Assembly: GCA_017459985.1 (NCBI GenBank)
Contig: JAFUBX010000012.1
Span: 1 to 44,743 of the forward strand
DNA length: 44,743 nucleotides
From: Parasporobacterium sp.
Lineage (GTDB): Bacteria; Bacillota; Clostridia; Lachnospirales; Lachnospiraceae
Direction: 5' to 3'
In this document: positions 32,088 through 41,036 of the stretch, in pieces
Position numbering within the stretch: position 1 is the first letter of the stretch
Layout: each line of letters starts with the position of its first letter
Position numbers and translations under genes: made by a program
The notes under the pieces: model-generated
What the model was told of the DNA's origin: nothing
What the model saw: only the letters and a program-made list of their open reading frames with translations
Databases searched by the model: none

Positions 32088-33221
32088 ATGCAGAGAGTTG
32101 GAATTATCGGCTGCGGCCGGATCGCCCAGACGAGACATATCCCGGAATATCTGGAAAATGAACATGCACAGATCGCAGGTTTTTTTGATCTGAATACAGC
32201 CCGCGCACAGCATCTGGCGACAGCGCATGGGTGCAAAGCCTATTCCTCCATAGAGGAGATGCTGGCGGACCCGGAAGTTGACGCGGTCAGCGTCTGCGTG
32301 ATCAATACGGAGCACGCCCGGGTAACCATTGATGCGCTGAATGCGGGGAAGCATGTGCTGTGTGAGAAGCCGATGGCCACTTCCCTGGAGGAGTGCATCG
32401 CCATGGTGGAAGCTGCGAAAAAGAATCAGAAATATCTGATGATCGGTCAGAACCAGCGTCTGGCCAAGGCGCATCGGAAGGCCAGAAAGCTCCTGGGCCA
32501 GGGAGTCATCGGAGATGTGGTGACCTTCAAGACCTGTTTCGGCCACGGCGGACCGGAGGGCTGGAGCATTGATACTACCGGATCCCCCTGGTTCTTTGAT
32601 AAAAGCAAATCCTCTATGGGCGTTCTGGCGGATCTGGGAATCCACAAGCTGGATTTGATCCAGTTCCTGCTTCACAGGAAGGTCGTTGAGACCACCTGCA
32701 AGCTGGCAACCCTGGACAAAATGGATGCGGACGGCAATCTGATCAGTGTGGATGACAATGCCTTCTGTATTCTCAAAATGGATAACGGGATCATCGGAAC
32801 GCTGACGGCCAGCTGGACCTATTACGGCGAGGAGCAGAACTCCACGACCCTCTATGGAACCGAAGGCATCATGAAGATCTACGATCATCCGGATTTTGCG
32901 ATCACGGTCATTGACCGGGACGGAGACCGGGCTTATTACGATACGGAAAAGATCCAGACCAATGACAACCAGACCAAGTCCGGCATCATTGATGCCTTTA
33001 TTGACGCGCTGGAGAATGATCATAAACCCGTCATTTCCGGGGAAGATGTGCTGGCGGCCATGCGGGCCGTTTTCGCCAGCATCCGGTCCTCCCAGGAGGA
33101 CCGGACTATCCGGATCCCGGAAAATGAACTGTCGCCGGAAGAAAAGGAGATCTATGGCAAGATCCACGGAAATGTGATTACAAGAGCCAATCAGCATATG
33201 AGGGAGAATCCCTGGGACTGA
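32088..33221 (+). CDS. Gfo/Idh/MocA-family oxidoreductase (second)
   Basis: A 377-residue dehydrogenase. Rossmann loop RVGIIGCGRIAQTRH, VDAVSVCVINTEHA, CEKPMATSLEE with the catalytic lysine, MIGQNQRLAKAHRKAR, and LADLGIHKLDLIQFL for substrate binding. It is only distantly similar to the 30747 protein and probably acts on a different substrate or product. It lies after the terminator at 31947 with its own AGAGAGG site, so it may have a separate promoter in 31992-32087 or depend on read-through. Its codon and base use match the operon. Confidence 0.9.
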   Translation: MQRVGIIGCGRIAQTRHIPEYLENEHAQIAGFFDLNTARAQHLATAHGCKAYSSIEEMLADPEVDAVSVCVINTEHARVTIDALNAGKHVLCEKPMATSLEECIAMVEAAKKNQKYLMIGQNQRLAKAHRKARKLLGQGVIGDVVTFKTCFGHGGPEGWSIDTTGSPWFFDKSKSSMGVLADLGIHKLDLIQFLLHRKVVETTCKLATLDKMDADGNLISVDDNAFCILKMDNGIIGTLTASWTYYGEEQNSTTLYGTEGIMKIYDHPDFAITVIDRDGDRAYYDTEKIQTNDNQTKSGIIDAFIDALENDHKPVISGEDVLAAMRAVFASIRSSQEDRTIRIPENELSPEEKEIYGKIHGNVITRANQHMRENPWD

Positions 33222-33359
33222 GTCATCATATCAATGATATTCGGATATAACCTGCGGTTATGGATGGAATGAATTATAAGTATTGGTGATTCCTCCGGAA
33301 GTTTTCTATACTCTGATCAGCAACAAAGAATTTGTATGGATTTATCAAGGAGGAGTATT

Positions 33360-33665
33360 ATGAAACGTTTTTCAGCAAAAAGGTTTTGTCGCAATAAGAA
33401 AATAGAGATTATGCACCGTGAAGGTTTCGTCGCAATAGACAACAAGGAATCCTCCCCTTGGATGTATAATGAGCATTATCTATACTTGCTGTGTATATTA
33501 CGGCCAGGAATTAGAAAAGGCTGCCTGCAGTTTTGCCGACAGCCTTTTCATCATAAAGGAATGTGTTTTATGAAACGATCTGTCCTTATCTTGCGACCCA
33601 CTCTTCCGTGCTGGCTACTGCGTCATCCCAGATCAGCTGGGCATCACCTGCCACAAAGCCGGTAA
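33360..33665 (+). other. Doubtful small ORF with strong ribosome site
   Basis: ATG 33360 follows AAGGAGGAG, one of the best ribosome sites in the window, and opens a 101-codon basic frame. The frame runs through a terminator hairpin and into the convergent esterase gene, which argues against a real protein of this length. It contains two AGGTTTYGTCGCAATA copies exactly 41 bp apart (33381 and 33422). It may be a decayed gene start or repeat DNA. The rest of the gap 33222-33585 holds a small ATAACC/GGTTAT hairpin (33247-33261). Confidence 0.15.
33514..33549. terminator. Bidirectional terminator
   Basis: GAAAAGGCTG and CAGCCTTTTC pair over 10 bp, allowing one bulge on each side, with A- and T-rich edges. 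It lies 37 bp after the stop of the minus-strand esterase and could also end plus-strand transcription from 32088. Confidence 0.75.
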
Positions 33666-35577
33666 GATCATAGTCAACACTTACGATACCGTCTTCGATA
33701 GTTCCTTCCAGAATCTGATCTTCATCGAAGCATTCGAAAGTGATGTAGAATGCGCTCTGATCATCATTGGTTGCTGCAATGATTTCAGCATCACCAAAAC
33801 CATAAGTTCCGTCAAACACCTTAACCTGGGTGTAGTCTGCCGGGATATTGCCATAAGCATCATCTGCTGCCGGAACTGCTTCCCCTGCAGCTTCTCCTTC
33901 TTCTGATTCGGCGTCTTCCGCTTCTTCGGAAGCGGCTGCTTCTCCGCCGGAGCTGGAAGGTGCTGCATGAATCAGATCAAAGAGTTCTTTGTCAAAATTG
34001 TATTTTACTTCTGATACTGCATCAAATACCATCGTTGCGCCGCCATCTTCGGTATAAGCATCCCATGGCAGATCTTCCGTGCTGGGATCTCCGGTATACG
34101 CAAATGCTGCCAAAGCTCCGGACATCGCTTTACCTACAGCGAACGCATTATCCCGATCGCCTGCAATGAATTCCGGAATATCATCAACATTGTTGAACCA
34201 GAAAGGAATCGAGCTTGCGGTATGAATCGGAACAATACCACCATACATTGCATAGTCATATGCCACCACACTATTGTATCCCGTACCGCCATTTGCAGTA
34301 TGCGCATTCAGAAGTCCGATAGCCCAGATCGAAGATACCGAGGTATCAACACCCTGCTGACGATCATGCAGATACAGACCGTCCCGGATGGGGTGGGTCG
34401 GGTAAGCTTCCTTAAAGGCTTCCATGATCTGCGGGCCATATTCTTCGCCATATTTTGAAATATACTGCTGCTCTGCCATCTCATCCGACATACCGGCCAG
34501 CATGTGATGCACTTCTTCATTCGGGGTATATGGGACTACCTCAGCATAGTTTGTGGTAAACTCACCCATTACATTGCTGGCAATCATCGGAATATCTGCG
34601 GAAATCTCATAAGAACCTGTGGGGATATAATCGCCATCGACCACCGGACCAAACTCCACGCCTACTGCGTTGCAAGCCGCCAGCAGATCTTCATAAGGCA
34701 TATTCACCAGAGTATCCATTATTTCTTCATCGGATCCGTCAAGTCCAAGATACTCTACAAGTGCTGCGGTATCAGCCTGTGCTGCTGCAGTGTCACGGGT
34801 CAGCTGAACACTGCCGCCGGAAAGAACAACCGCTTTATGGAAGAGGCCTTTTGCAGACGGCGTGCTCATCAGAGTCGTAACCTTCGTACCACCGCCGGAC
34901 TGCCCGATAATGGTTACATTGGACGGATCGCCGCCGAATGCGGCAATATTTTCCTGTACCCACTGAAGGGAAAGCTGAAGATCCAGCTGGCCCACATTTC
35001 CGGAATACTGATAAGCATCGCCATAAGCAGACACATCCAGATATCCCAAAGCATTCAGACGATGATTGACACTGACAAAAACCACATCGTAAGCTTTTGC
35101 CAGGGATTCGCCCAGATAGAAGTTGAACTGTGTGGAAGATCCGCTGGTAAAACCGCCGCCATGGAACCAGACAATAACCGGACGGGTGGCTTCGCCGCCG
35201 GTTGCCTGGGTCCAGACGTTCAGATTCAGACACAGTTCTTCGCTTTCCGGTTGCACCAGATTGTATGGAAAGCTGTTGAACAGATCCCGGGTATGTTTTC
35301 CCTGCGGAGCGACTTCGCCCATAACATTGGCGCACCAAAGTCCATCCCAGGTGGCTGCAGTCGCAGGCTGGAACCTTTCTGCGGTTCCATAAGGAATATC
35401 ATAATAAGTGTCCACACCATCAAAACGATAACCCATAACTTCACCACCGGTGGTAGTGACAAATACGCCGGTAACAGGATCATCAATGGTGTCAGATTCT
35501 GCGTAAACAGTTATCGCCGTGGCCATAACCATAACTGCAGCTAAAAGAATTGCAAATAATTTGCTGATCTTTTTCAT
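33586..35577 (-). CDS. Secreted type-B carboxylesterase with C-terminal accessory domain
   Basis: A 663-residue exported esterase. Signal peptide 1-26 (KKISKLFAILLAAVMVMATA then ITVYA). Residues 35-535 are a type-B carboxylesterase: HGGGF oxyanion loop (139-143), nucleophile Ser227 in GQSGGG where the family usually has GESAG, and a C-terminal catalytic His region. Residues 537-577 are an acidic Ala/Glu linker. Residues 578-663 are a small beta-rich domain (FDGTYGF, LEGTIEDGIVSVDYD, GFVAGDAQLIWDDA) also found in the esterase remnant at 43488. It is divergent from the AraC regulator gene, with matching palindromes between them. Likely role: hydrolysis of carboxylic esters outside the cell. Confidence 0.9.
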   Translation of the reverse strand: MKKISKLFAILLAAVMVMATAITVYAESDTIDDPVTGVFVTTTGGEVMGYRFDGVDTYYDIPYGTAERFQPATAATWDGLWCANVMGEVAPQGKHTRDLFNSFPYNLVQPESEELCLNLNVWTQATGGEATRPVIVWFHGGGFTSGSSTQFNFYLGESLAKAYDVVFVSVNHRLNALGYLDVSAYGDAYQYSGNVGQLDLQLSLQWVQENIAAFGGDPSNVTIIGQSGGGTKVTTLMSTPSAKGLFHKAVVLSGGSVQLTRDTAAAQADTAALVEYLGLDGSDEEIMDTLVNMPYEDLLAACNAVGVEFGPVVDGDYIPTGSYEISADIPMIASNVMGEFTTNYAEVVPYTPNEEVHHMLAGMSDEMAEQQYISKYGEEYGPQIMEAFKEAYPTHPIRDGLYLHDRQQGVDTSVSSIWAIGLLNAHTANGGTGYNSVVAYDYAMYGGIVPIHTASSIPFWFNNVDDIPEFIAGDRDNAFAVGKAMSGALAAFAYTGDPSTEDLPWDAYTEDGGATMVFDAVSEVKYNFDKELFDLIHAAPSSSGGEAAASEEAEDAESEEGEAAGEAVPAADDAYGNIPADYTQVKVFDGTYGFGDAEIIAATNDDQSAFYITFECFDEDQILEGTIEDGIVSVDYDLTGFVAGDAQLIWDDAVASTEEWVAR

Positions 35578-35597
35578 AATTTCCTCCTTCTCTAAAT

Positions 35598-35739
35598 AAT
35601 GTCAGACATTTGCTACAATATTAGAATACCTTTCTACAGAAGAGTTGCATATGTATTTTTCTTTTACTTTTTCGACATTTCTTTACAATATTCTTGATAT
35701 ATGCGATAATTTCTTACACACAGAAGAATGTCTGACATG
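35598..35739. promoter_or_regulatory. Paired AATGTCAGACATT palindromes between esterase and araC genes
   Basis: AATGTCAGACATT (35598-35610) and AATGTCTGACATG (35727-35739) are near-perfect 13-bp palindromes. One lies 20 bp before the esterase start, the other 15 bp before the AraC start. Their placement suggests a shared operator pair controlling both divergent genes, possibly by looping. Confidence 0.65.
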
Positions 35740-35754
35740 TAAAAAGAGGAAGGC

Positions 35755-36867
35755 ATGAAAAAACAGTATTTTGCTACTCCGGAAATGATAAAACATTATC
35801 ATAGAGAACTGGCGAAGACCCGTCAGGGGATTCCTGATGTTCCAAAAACCCTGGAAGCCATGCGGGATCAGGGGCTCTTATCCGAGAAGCCGCTGCCGAT
35901 CCCTGCCCTGGATGGACGCATGGACAAGCAGGAATTTATGCAGGCGTTCGACCGGATTCCCTTCCCGGCCAATCCGGTGATCGAAGATTTCCCGGTCGCC
36001 AGATCCCAGGATAATCGGGTAGTCTTTTCCAAGGGCATGGATGTCATCTGCATTCAACATATCCATAATTACGGTTATGTCGATCAGACGTTAGGTAATG
36101 TCTATGCTTTTACCTATGTTTATCAGGGCTCCTGCAGTTACATCTTCGATGGCACCGAAATCAGGCTGCAGCCGGGAAATATCTTTATCGCTTCGCCTGG
36201 ATTCAGTCATGAAGTCCATACAACGGCAGATACATTCGCAATCGAAACCATGGTGCGTGACTCTGCCTTTGAAATCCTCTTTCATGATTTCCTCACCATT
36301 GATTCCCCGCTTGCGCATTTTCTCCGAAAGCCAAAGCAGGATAGGAAAAATGGATACTATTGTGTTGTGCGTGCAGACCCTGAGGACGAAGAGATTCGGT
36401 TCTACCAACAGGCAATTGCCTGCGAATGCGTTACGGAAAATCTATATTCTAATTCCTGCGCCATCAGTATGATCCGCCTGTTTCTGGCCAGAGCCTTTTA
36501 CAAATACGAAGATACGCTTGAGCTGTATAAGCATGACTTCCATTTTGACAGACCGGATCAAGGGAGCATTCTTCGGTTCATTCAAATCAATTATCAGCAT
36601 ATTACATTGGAGGAAGTAGCTTCCTATTTTCATTATAACAAAACCTATCTGTCCCGCTATATCCATACCCATTTTCACCGTTCGTTTTCGGAGATTGTTA
36701 CGGATCTGAAAATCACACAAGCCAAATCCTATCTTCTGAAAACAGATAAAAAAATAACCGACATTGCACAGATGGTCGGTTATGAATCCCTGGATCATTT
36801 TTCCCGCAGTTTTAAAAAGCAAACCGGTCTCTCACCTGTTGCGTATCGGAAGAATCATATGCATTGA
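35755..36867 (+). CDS. AraC-family transcriptional regulator
   Basis: A 370-residue regulator. Residues 1-95 form a helical N-terminal part. Residues 105-190 are a cupin-like sensor (VYQGSCSYIFDGTEIRLQPGNIFIASPGFSHEV). Residues 270-366 hold the double helix-turn-helix (ITLEEVASYFHYNKTYLSRYIHT, then KKITDIAQMVGYESLDHFSRSFKKQTGLSP). Such proteins normally activate nearby catabolic genes when a small molecule binds the cupin domain. It is the only regulator inside the esterase cluster and is the best candidate for binding the shared promoter element at 39346, 42125 and 44024. The AGAGGAAGG site lies directly before the start. Confidence 0.92.
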   Translation: MKKQYFATPEMIKHYHRELAKTRQGIPDVPKTLEAMRDQGLLSEKPLPIPALDGRMDKQEFMQAFDRIPFPANPVIEDFPVARSQDNRVVFSKGMDVICIQHIHNYGYVDQTLGNVYAFTYVYQGSCSYIFDGTEIRLQPGNIFIASPGFSHEVHTTADTFAIETMVRDSAFEILFHDFLTIDSPLAHFLRKPKQDRKNGYYCVVRADPEDEEIRFYQQAIACECVTENLYSNSCAISMIRLFLARAFYKYEDTLELYKHDFHFDRPDQGSILRFIQINYQHITLEEVASYFHYNKTYLSRYIHTHFHRSFSEIVTDLKITQAKSYLLKTDKKITDIAQMVGYESLDHFSRSFKKQTGLSPVAYRKNHMH

Positions 36868-36904
36868 TCAATTTTCTGTCTCCTACCGGAGCAGCCATTA
36901 ATCA

Positions 36905-36935
36905 CAGACAGGCAGGAGAACATCCTGCCTGTCTG
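36905..36935. terminator. Bidirectional terminator
   Basis: CAGACAGGCAGGA and TCCTGCCTGTCTG form a perfect 13-bp stem with a 5-base loop, followed by CTTCTTT. It separates the convergent araC and esterase genes. Confidence 0.92.
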
Positions 36936-36966
36936 CTTCTTTAGGAGAAGTATCTGAGAGAAATCG

Positions 36967-38175
36967 TTATTCGCCAGATCTTAAATTCTGCATAAACTCG
37001 TCTGCCTGGATGGGCCATTCTTTACAGCCTTCTGCTGCGGTGGAAGACTGGCCTACGCCAAATCCATGTTTTGCTCCGGGAACAATGTATAGCTGTGCCG
37101 GTACCCGGTCTTTTACGGAGTCATAGGTGATATACGCATTTTCTACCGGAACCATATCGTCAGCATCTCCATGAACGATATAGAATGCCGGGAGGTTGGT
37201 ATTTTCTTCGGTTACCGGATTGGATCCGGAACCATAGGCAATCAGAGCCACATCCAGATCGCCCGGGATTGCATCCAGTTCATCCGGAATATAGGAGCTG
37301 TCCCCTTCTTCTGCCGGAGTCAGAGCGCCATAAGCATAGTTGATTGCCTGCAGGATGGTACCGCCGCCGCCGGAGAAGCCAGCTGCCGCGATGCAATCCA
37401 TGCCGCCCCAGCCTTCCTGCTCTCCGTAGTAACGAACCAGACGGATGGCCCGCTGCATATCCATGCCGATGTCCTCTCTGGAGAACGGTGCCACACGACG
37501 CTGCAGCAGGAAGCAGTTGTATCCCAGATCATTGAAGCACGGGATGGCTGCATAGCCTTCTGCCGGATTACTTCTGGTGGAGAATCCACCGCCGGAAATC
37601 AGGATGATATTGCCCTTGGCTGCTGCCGGGTCATCCAGGAGACATTTGATCAGTACCGGTCCCTGACCATAGCTGTCGATCTCGCTGGCATCCAGTGCCT
37701 CTTCCGTCAGGCCTTCCTCTTCACCGTCTACCACAGGTCCTACATTGGCTGTAAACCATGCATAACCATTCGCATTATCTTCCGGGCTGGTGCCCCACAG
37801 GAACCAGGCACCGTCAGCAATAGACACTTCCTGTACCAGAACCGACTGGGCTTCCACTACCTTCTGGGCATCTTCGAAAGACTGGGTTCTCTTGAACTGT
37901 CTGCTGTAAACTTTGGAATATTCCTCGTAAGATTCGTCAGTGAATAATAGCTCAAACTCCTGAATAATACGGAAATTCCGGTTCATCAGTTTGATGTATT
38001 CTTCTTCGGAAGCATCGGCCGGGATCTCCCAGAGATAATCGTAAATATCCTGTACTACGCCGTCAATTACGATTTCCTCCGCAGCTGATTCCTCTGCCAT
38101 GACAGTAAATCCTGCAAACAGGGTCATGCACAGTGCTGCAGCCAGAACCACTGCAAATACCTTTTTCAAACTCAT
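36967..38175 (-). CDS. Secreted alpha/beta-hydrolase esterase (paralogue A)
   Basis: A 402-residue exported hydrolase, signal peptide SLKKVFAVVLAAALCMTLFA. An N-terminal helical region (35-130; VVQDIYDYLWEIPADASEEE, MNRNFRIIQEF) precedes the catalytic domain: oxyanion motif ISGGGF, nucleophile Ser268 in GFSGGGG, probable acid VHGDADDMVP and base KHGFGVG. The fold resembles BD-FAE and dienelactone-hydrolase-type esterases. It is similar along its length to the proteins at 39826 and 42170. ATG 38175 follows GGAGG; the earlier in-frame start is ignored. It lies 36 bp downstream of the CE1-like esterase and is probably co-transcribed with it. Confidence 0.87.
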   Translation of the reverse strand: MSLKKVFAVVLAAALCMTLFAGFTVMAEESAAEEIVIDGVVQDIYDYLWEIPADASEEEYIKLMNRNFRIIQEFELLFTDESYEEYSKVYSRQFKRTQSFEDAQKVVEAQSVLVQEVSIADGAWFLWGTSPEDNANGYAWFTANVGPVVDGEEEGLTEEALDASEIDSYGQGPVLIKCLLDDPAAAKGNIILISGGGFSTRSNPAEGYAAIPCFNDLGYNCFLLQRRVAPFSREDIGMDMQRAIRLVRYYGEQEGWGGMDCIAAAGFSGGGGTILQAINYAYGALTPAEEGDSSYIPDELDAIPGDLDVALIAYGSGSNPVTEENTNLPAFYIVHGDADDMVPVENAYITYDSVKDRVPAQLYIVPGAKHGFGVGQSSTAAEGCKEWPIQADEFMQNLRSGE

Positions 38176-38211
38176 TTTCGTTACCTCCATTTGCTGCAAT
38201 TATCAGTAGCT

Positions 38212-39264
38212 TTACTGAAAGATAAAGTTTCTTGCATTTGCCAGAATATACGGGAAGAACAGATCATTATGGGCATATTCGGAAATGGTAAAGTAGAAGT
38301 TGTTCACTTCCGGATCGGTACCGTAGGAGAAGGTATCGGTCTGCTCATAGAAATACTGCATCATCGGAACAAAATCTGCCATCATCTTCTGATCCGCGTT
38401 GCCGCCTACGTAGCAGCTCAGATAGAAATCCAGATCCGGATGAGCATCCAGGGTTTCTTTTACATAAGCAAACTTTTCTTCTGCCGTCTCAGCAGATCTG
38501 CCATCCAGCGGATTGATGCCGCCGCTGCAGGGCATCCAGTATTTGAAATATTCAAAGTCTTCATGCATCACATTCCAGGTACACATGGAGCCTCTGGAAT
38601 AACCTGCCCAGGCACGATGATCACGGGTTGCCTTGATACCCTCATCCGAGAAATCTTCACAGTATACATTAAACTGGCTCTCGATCTGCGGAATCAGATC
38701 TTCCACAATCTCTCTGTAATAAAAGCTGCGATCGCCGCCTTCCACGCCATCGGGAGTAACGAATCCATCTTCCGGAATGTCAAAGTAGAAGGTGGGGCAG
38801 ATGATGATGCATTTGTCCAGAAGGCCAACTTCATCATCAAACAGGTTGTCAAACAGATTGTTGCAGTTCGCGGATTTCATAATGTGATCCCAAAACTCAT
38901 TGGGAGAGCCGCCATTGCCATGCTGGAAATAGATGACATTGTATTTGGTGTCCTTATCATTCTCATCATAGCCGTAGGGAAGATAGATCGTCACATACTT
39001 GGTATAGGTCTCTCCATCTTCATAGGCATCCGTGGTGTAATGAGTACGGATGACCGTTCCCTTGTTTTCGTTCTCAATCAGATTGTAGCCGGTGGGCAGT
39101 ACATCCCATACGATCGGAACATCGAAAACATCCTCATTAACAATGGTGTCCCAGGTTTCAAAATCCGGTTCCGGCTCCGCTTCATCAGCGAAAGCAGTCA
39201 TGACGCCGCACAGCATCGTAAGAGTGATCACCAGGGAGACCACACTCCATAAAATTTTTTTCAT
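38212..39264 (-). CDS. Secreted feruloyl-esterase-like protein (CE1 / esterase D family)
   Basis: A 350-residue exported esterase, signal peptide KKILWSVVSLVITLTMLCG to TAFAD. The catalytic domain has YVTIYLPYGYD, IYFQHGNGGSPNEFW for the oxyanion region, nucleophile Ser224 in WAGYSRGSMCTW, and a C-terminal ISEYAHNDLFF likely to hold the catalytic His. The GYSRGS form of the nucleophile elbow is typical of clostridial feruloyl esterases in family CE1, which free ferulate or related acids from plant arabinoxylan. The gene has its own promoter with the cluster's shared element (39346-39380) and a GGAGG site. Confidence 0.88.
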   Translation of the reverse strand: MKKILWSVVSLVITLTMLCGVMTAFADEAEPEPDFETWDTIVNEDVFDVPIVWDVLPTGYNLIENENKGTVIRTHYTTDAYEDGETYTKYVTIYLPYGYDENDKDTKYNVIYFQHGNGGSPNEFWDHIMKSANCNNLFDNLFDDEVGLLDKCIIICPTFYFDIPEDGFVTPDGVEGGDRSFYYREIVEDLIPQIESQFNVYCEDFSDEGIKATRDHRAWAGYSRGSMCTWNVMHEDFEYFKYWMPCSGGINPLDGRSAETAEEKFAYVKETLDAHPDLDFYLSCYVGGNADQKMMADFVPMMQYFYEQTDTFSYGTDPEVNNFYFTISEYAHNDLFFPYILANARNFIFQ

Positions 39265-39345
39265 TCTTTCAACCTCCGTTTTTTTAGTGGCACTTTTGCC
39301 TTTTAATTTCCAATAGGGACTTTTATTTTATATACTTCCTTTTAT

Positions 39346-39380
39346 ATTATACACCATCCACCGCAACAAGACCGTGACAG
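39346..39380 (-). promoter_or_regulatory. Shared esterase-cluster promoter element, site A
   Basis: Read on the minus strand: CTGTCAC, 4 bp, TTGTTGCG, 10 bp, TATAAT. It lies about 82 bp before the CE1-like esterase start. There is no -35 consensus at the normal distance; TTGTTGCG is too close to the -10 to serve as one, so activator dependence is likely. Confidence 0.7.
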
Positions 39381-39450
39381 GGACCTCTACGATTTATTGT
39401 ATTTTTCATTTTAGTACTTTGTCAATCCCACCATACAGCAAATATTCCGG

Positions 39451-39812
39451 TTGTGTATCGTCGCCGATCCTGTTCCGCACCAAAATTGCGATTGTGTATC
39501 ATTGCCGATCCTGTTCCGCACCAAAATTGCGATTGTGTATCATCCACCAGAAGATCCCCAAGATAATATGCCATTTTCTTGTAGATAATTGCTGTTGTTT
39601 TCTGTTTTTTATACTATTATCGACATTTCAATAACTACTACTGATACACTATCGCAATTTTGGTGCGGCTCCCCCGATATGTAACCGAAAACCTGGTGCG
39701 AAAATGATACTCAATTGCATTTTGCTGCTTGCTGCGATACATAAACCGAAGATCTGGTGCAGTAATGAAACACTATCGAAAATCCGGGGCTGGCAGCGAC
39801 ACATGATAGGGA
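39451..39812. repeat. Direct and inverted repeat cluster
   Basis: Two 41-bp direct repeats starting TTGTGTATC (39451, 39492) contain CCGCACCAAAATTGCGA. A 27-bp arm (39516-39542) recurs inverted at 39642-39668 with one mismatch, framing an AT-rich 99-bp core. Further degenerate TGGTGCG / GATAC motifs continue to about 39812. The gap 39265-39825 contains no gene. Confidence 0.75.
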
Positions 39813-39825
39813 TAAACTTCCGTGC

Positions 39826-41022
39826 TTATTCCTCAATAAATGACGGGATCCCGGTCAGGTACCAGTAGCTGCGGTTGGTCTGGTAGTTCTTATGCGCCTG
39901 CATAAATTCATCTGCCTGATAGGGCCAGAGTTCCGTGCCTTCTACAGTTCCGGTAGCAGGCGGCAGGCCGACGCCGAATCCATGGGGTGCACCGTCCACA
40001 ATGTAAAGCTCTGCCGGAAGTCCGTATTCCAGGGCTTTTTCATACAAGGCTGTGGAATCTTCCGGGCCGTTGCCGTCTTCCGATCCGACACAGATATAAA
40101 AAGCTGGCAAATATGGATTTTCTTCCGGAGTAACCACTAACCCCTGCGCTGCACCATAAAGGACCATTTCCACGTCCACATCACTGGAGATCTCATCAAT
40201 CTCATCCGGGATATAATCAGAATCATAAACTGAGGCATTCCGCATGCCGTAGAGATAATTCACCGAACCTCCCAGAATGGTGCTGCCACCGCCGGACCAG
40301 CCAAGGGCCGCATACATATCCTGTCCGCCCAGATCATTTTCCATAATATAATACTTCGCTACCTTTACGAAACGGTTGTAGTCCATGTAGATATCCTCTT
40401 CGGAATACGGACCAACCCGGCGCTGCAGCAGGAAATAGTTATATCCAAGATCATTGAAGACGTCAGCTGCCGGATAACCTTCGGAGCCGTTGGACCACAC
40501 CAGCATTCCGCCGCCGGATACGGCAAAGATGTTGCCCTTGACCTGGCTTTGATCTTCCAACAGATACATAATTGCGAAAGGTTCAAAACCGTAGCCGAAC
40601 ATCTGGGATGTGTCAATGTCCTCCGGGGTAAACTCTTCCCCATCTACGCAGGACATGTCCGTACCGTCCCAGATGAAGAGGATCCGATCCGCCAGGGTAT
40701 CGTTTTCAATCAGCGCATTCCGGGCTTCAATGGCGGCAACAATCCCTTCCATGGTTGCCTCTTTTTTCATCTTTGTAACCGCCTTATTATAGGCCTTGTA
40801 GGAATCTTCTTCAAAAATCGGTTTCAGAGACTGGATATTTTTAAAGTTCCGGTTTTCCAATGCAATCGCCGTTTCCACATCCGCATCCGCAGGGATCTCT
40901 GTAATAAACCGGTCATAATCCCGGGGCTGCACTTCCGGTAACAACGTTTCTCCTGCAAACGCAGGAATCGCCATGCACAGTATTATGGTGATACAAATAA
41001 CTCCTATAATTCCTTTTTTCAT
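39826..41022 (-). CDS. Secreted alpha/beta-hydrolase esterase (paralogue B)
   Basis: A 398-residue exported hydrolase, signal peptide KKGIIGVICITIILCMAIPA. Same layout as paralogues A and C: N-terminal helical region with ITEIPADADVETAIALENRN, SGGGM oxyanion motif, nucleophile Ser243 in GWSGGGST, and base region APHGFGVG. Closest to paralogue C at 42170, sharing SQMFGYG, EGYPAAxVFNDLGYNxFLLQRRV and ADEFMQAH. A longer C-terminal tail (SYWYLTGIPSFIEE) is unique to it. It follows the 41037 gene by 14 bp and probably shares that gene's promoter. Confidence 0.87.
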   Translation of the reverse strand: MKKGIIGVICITIILCMAIPAFAGETLLPEVQPRDYDRFITEIPADADVETAIALENRNFKNIQSLKPIFEEDSYKAYNKAVTKMKKEATMEGIVAAIEARNALIENDTLADRILFIWDGTDMSCVDGEEFTPEDIDTSQMFGYGFEPFAIMYLLEDQSQVKGNIFAVSGGGMLVWSNGSEGYPAADVFNDLGYNYFLLQRRVGPYSEEDIYMDYNRFVKVAKYYIMENDLGGQDMYAALGWSGGGSTILGGSVNYLYGMRNASVYDSDYIPDEIDEISSDVDVEMVLYGAAQGLVVTPEENPYLPAFYICVGSEDGNGPEDSTALYEKALEYGLPAELYIVDGAPHGFGVGLPPATGTVEGTELWPYQADEFMQAHKNYQTNRSYWYLTGIPSFIEE

Positions 41023-41036
41023 ATGCGCTCCTTTTT

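Noticed and set aside
33360-33665. Small basic protein with strong ribosome site
   Set aside because: The frame crosses a terminator hairpin and the convergent esterase gene, and contains 41-bp direct repeats; kept only as a doubtful feature.
38191-39252. 353-residue plus-strand ORF
   Set aside because: It is the complement of the CE1-like esterase, which has a signal peptide, catalytic motifs and a ribosome site.
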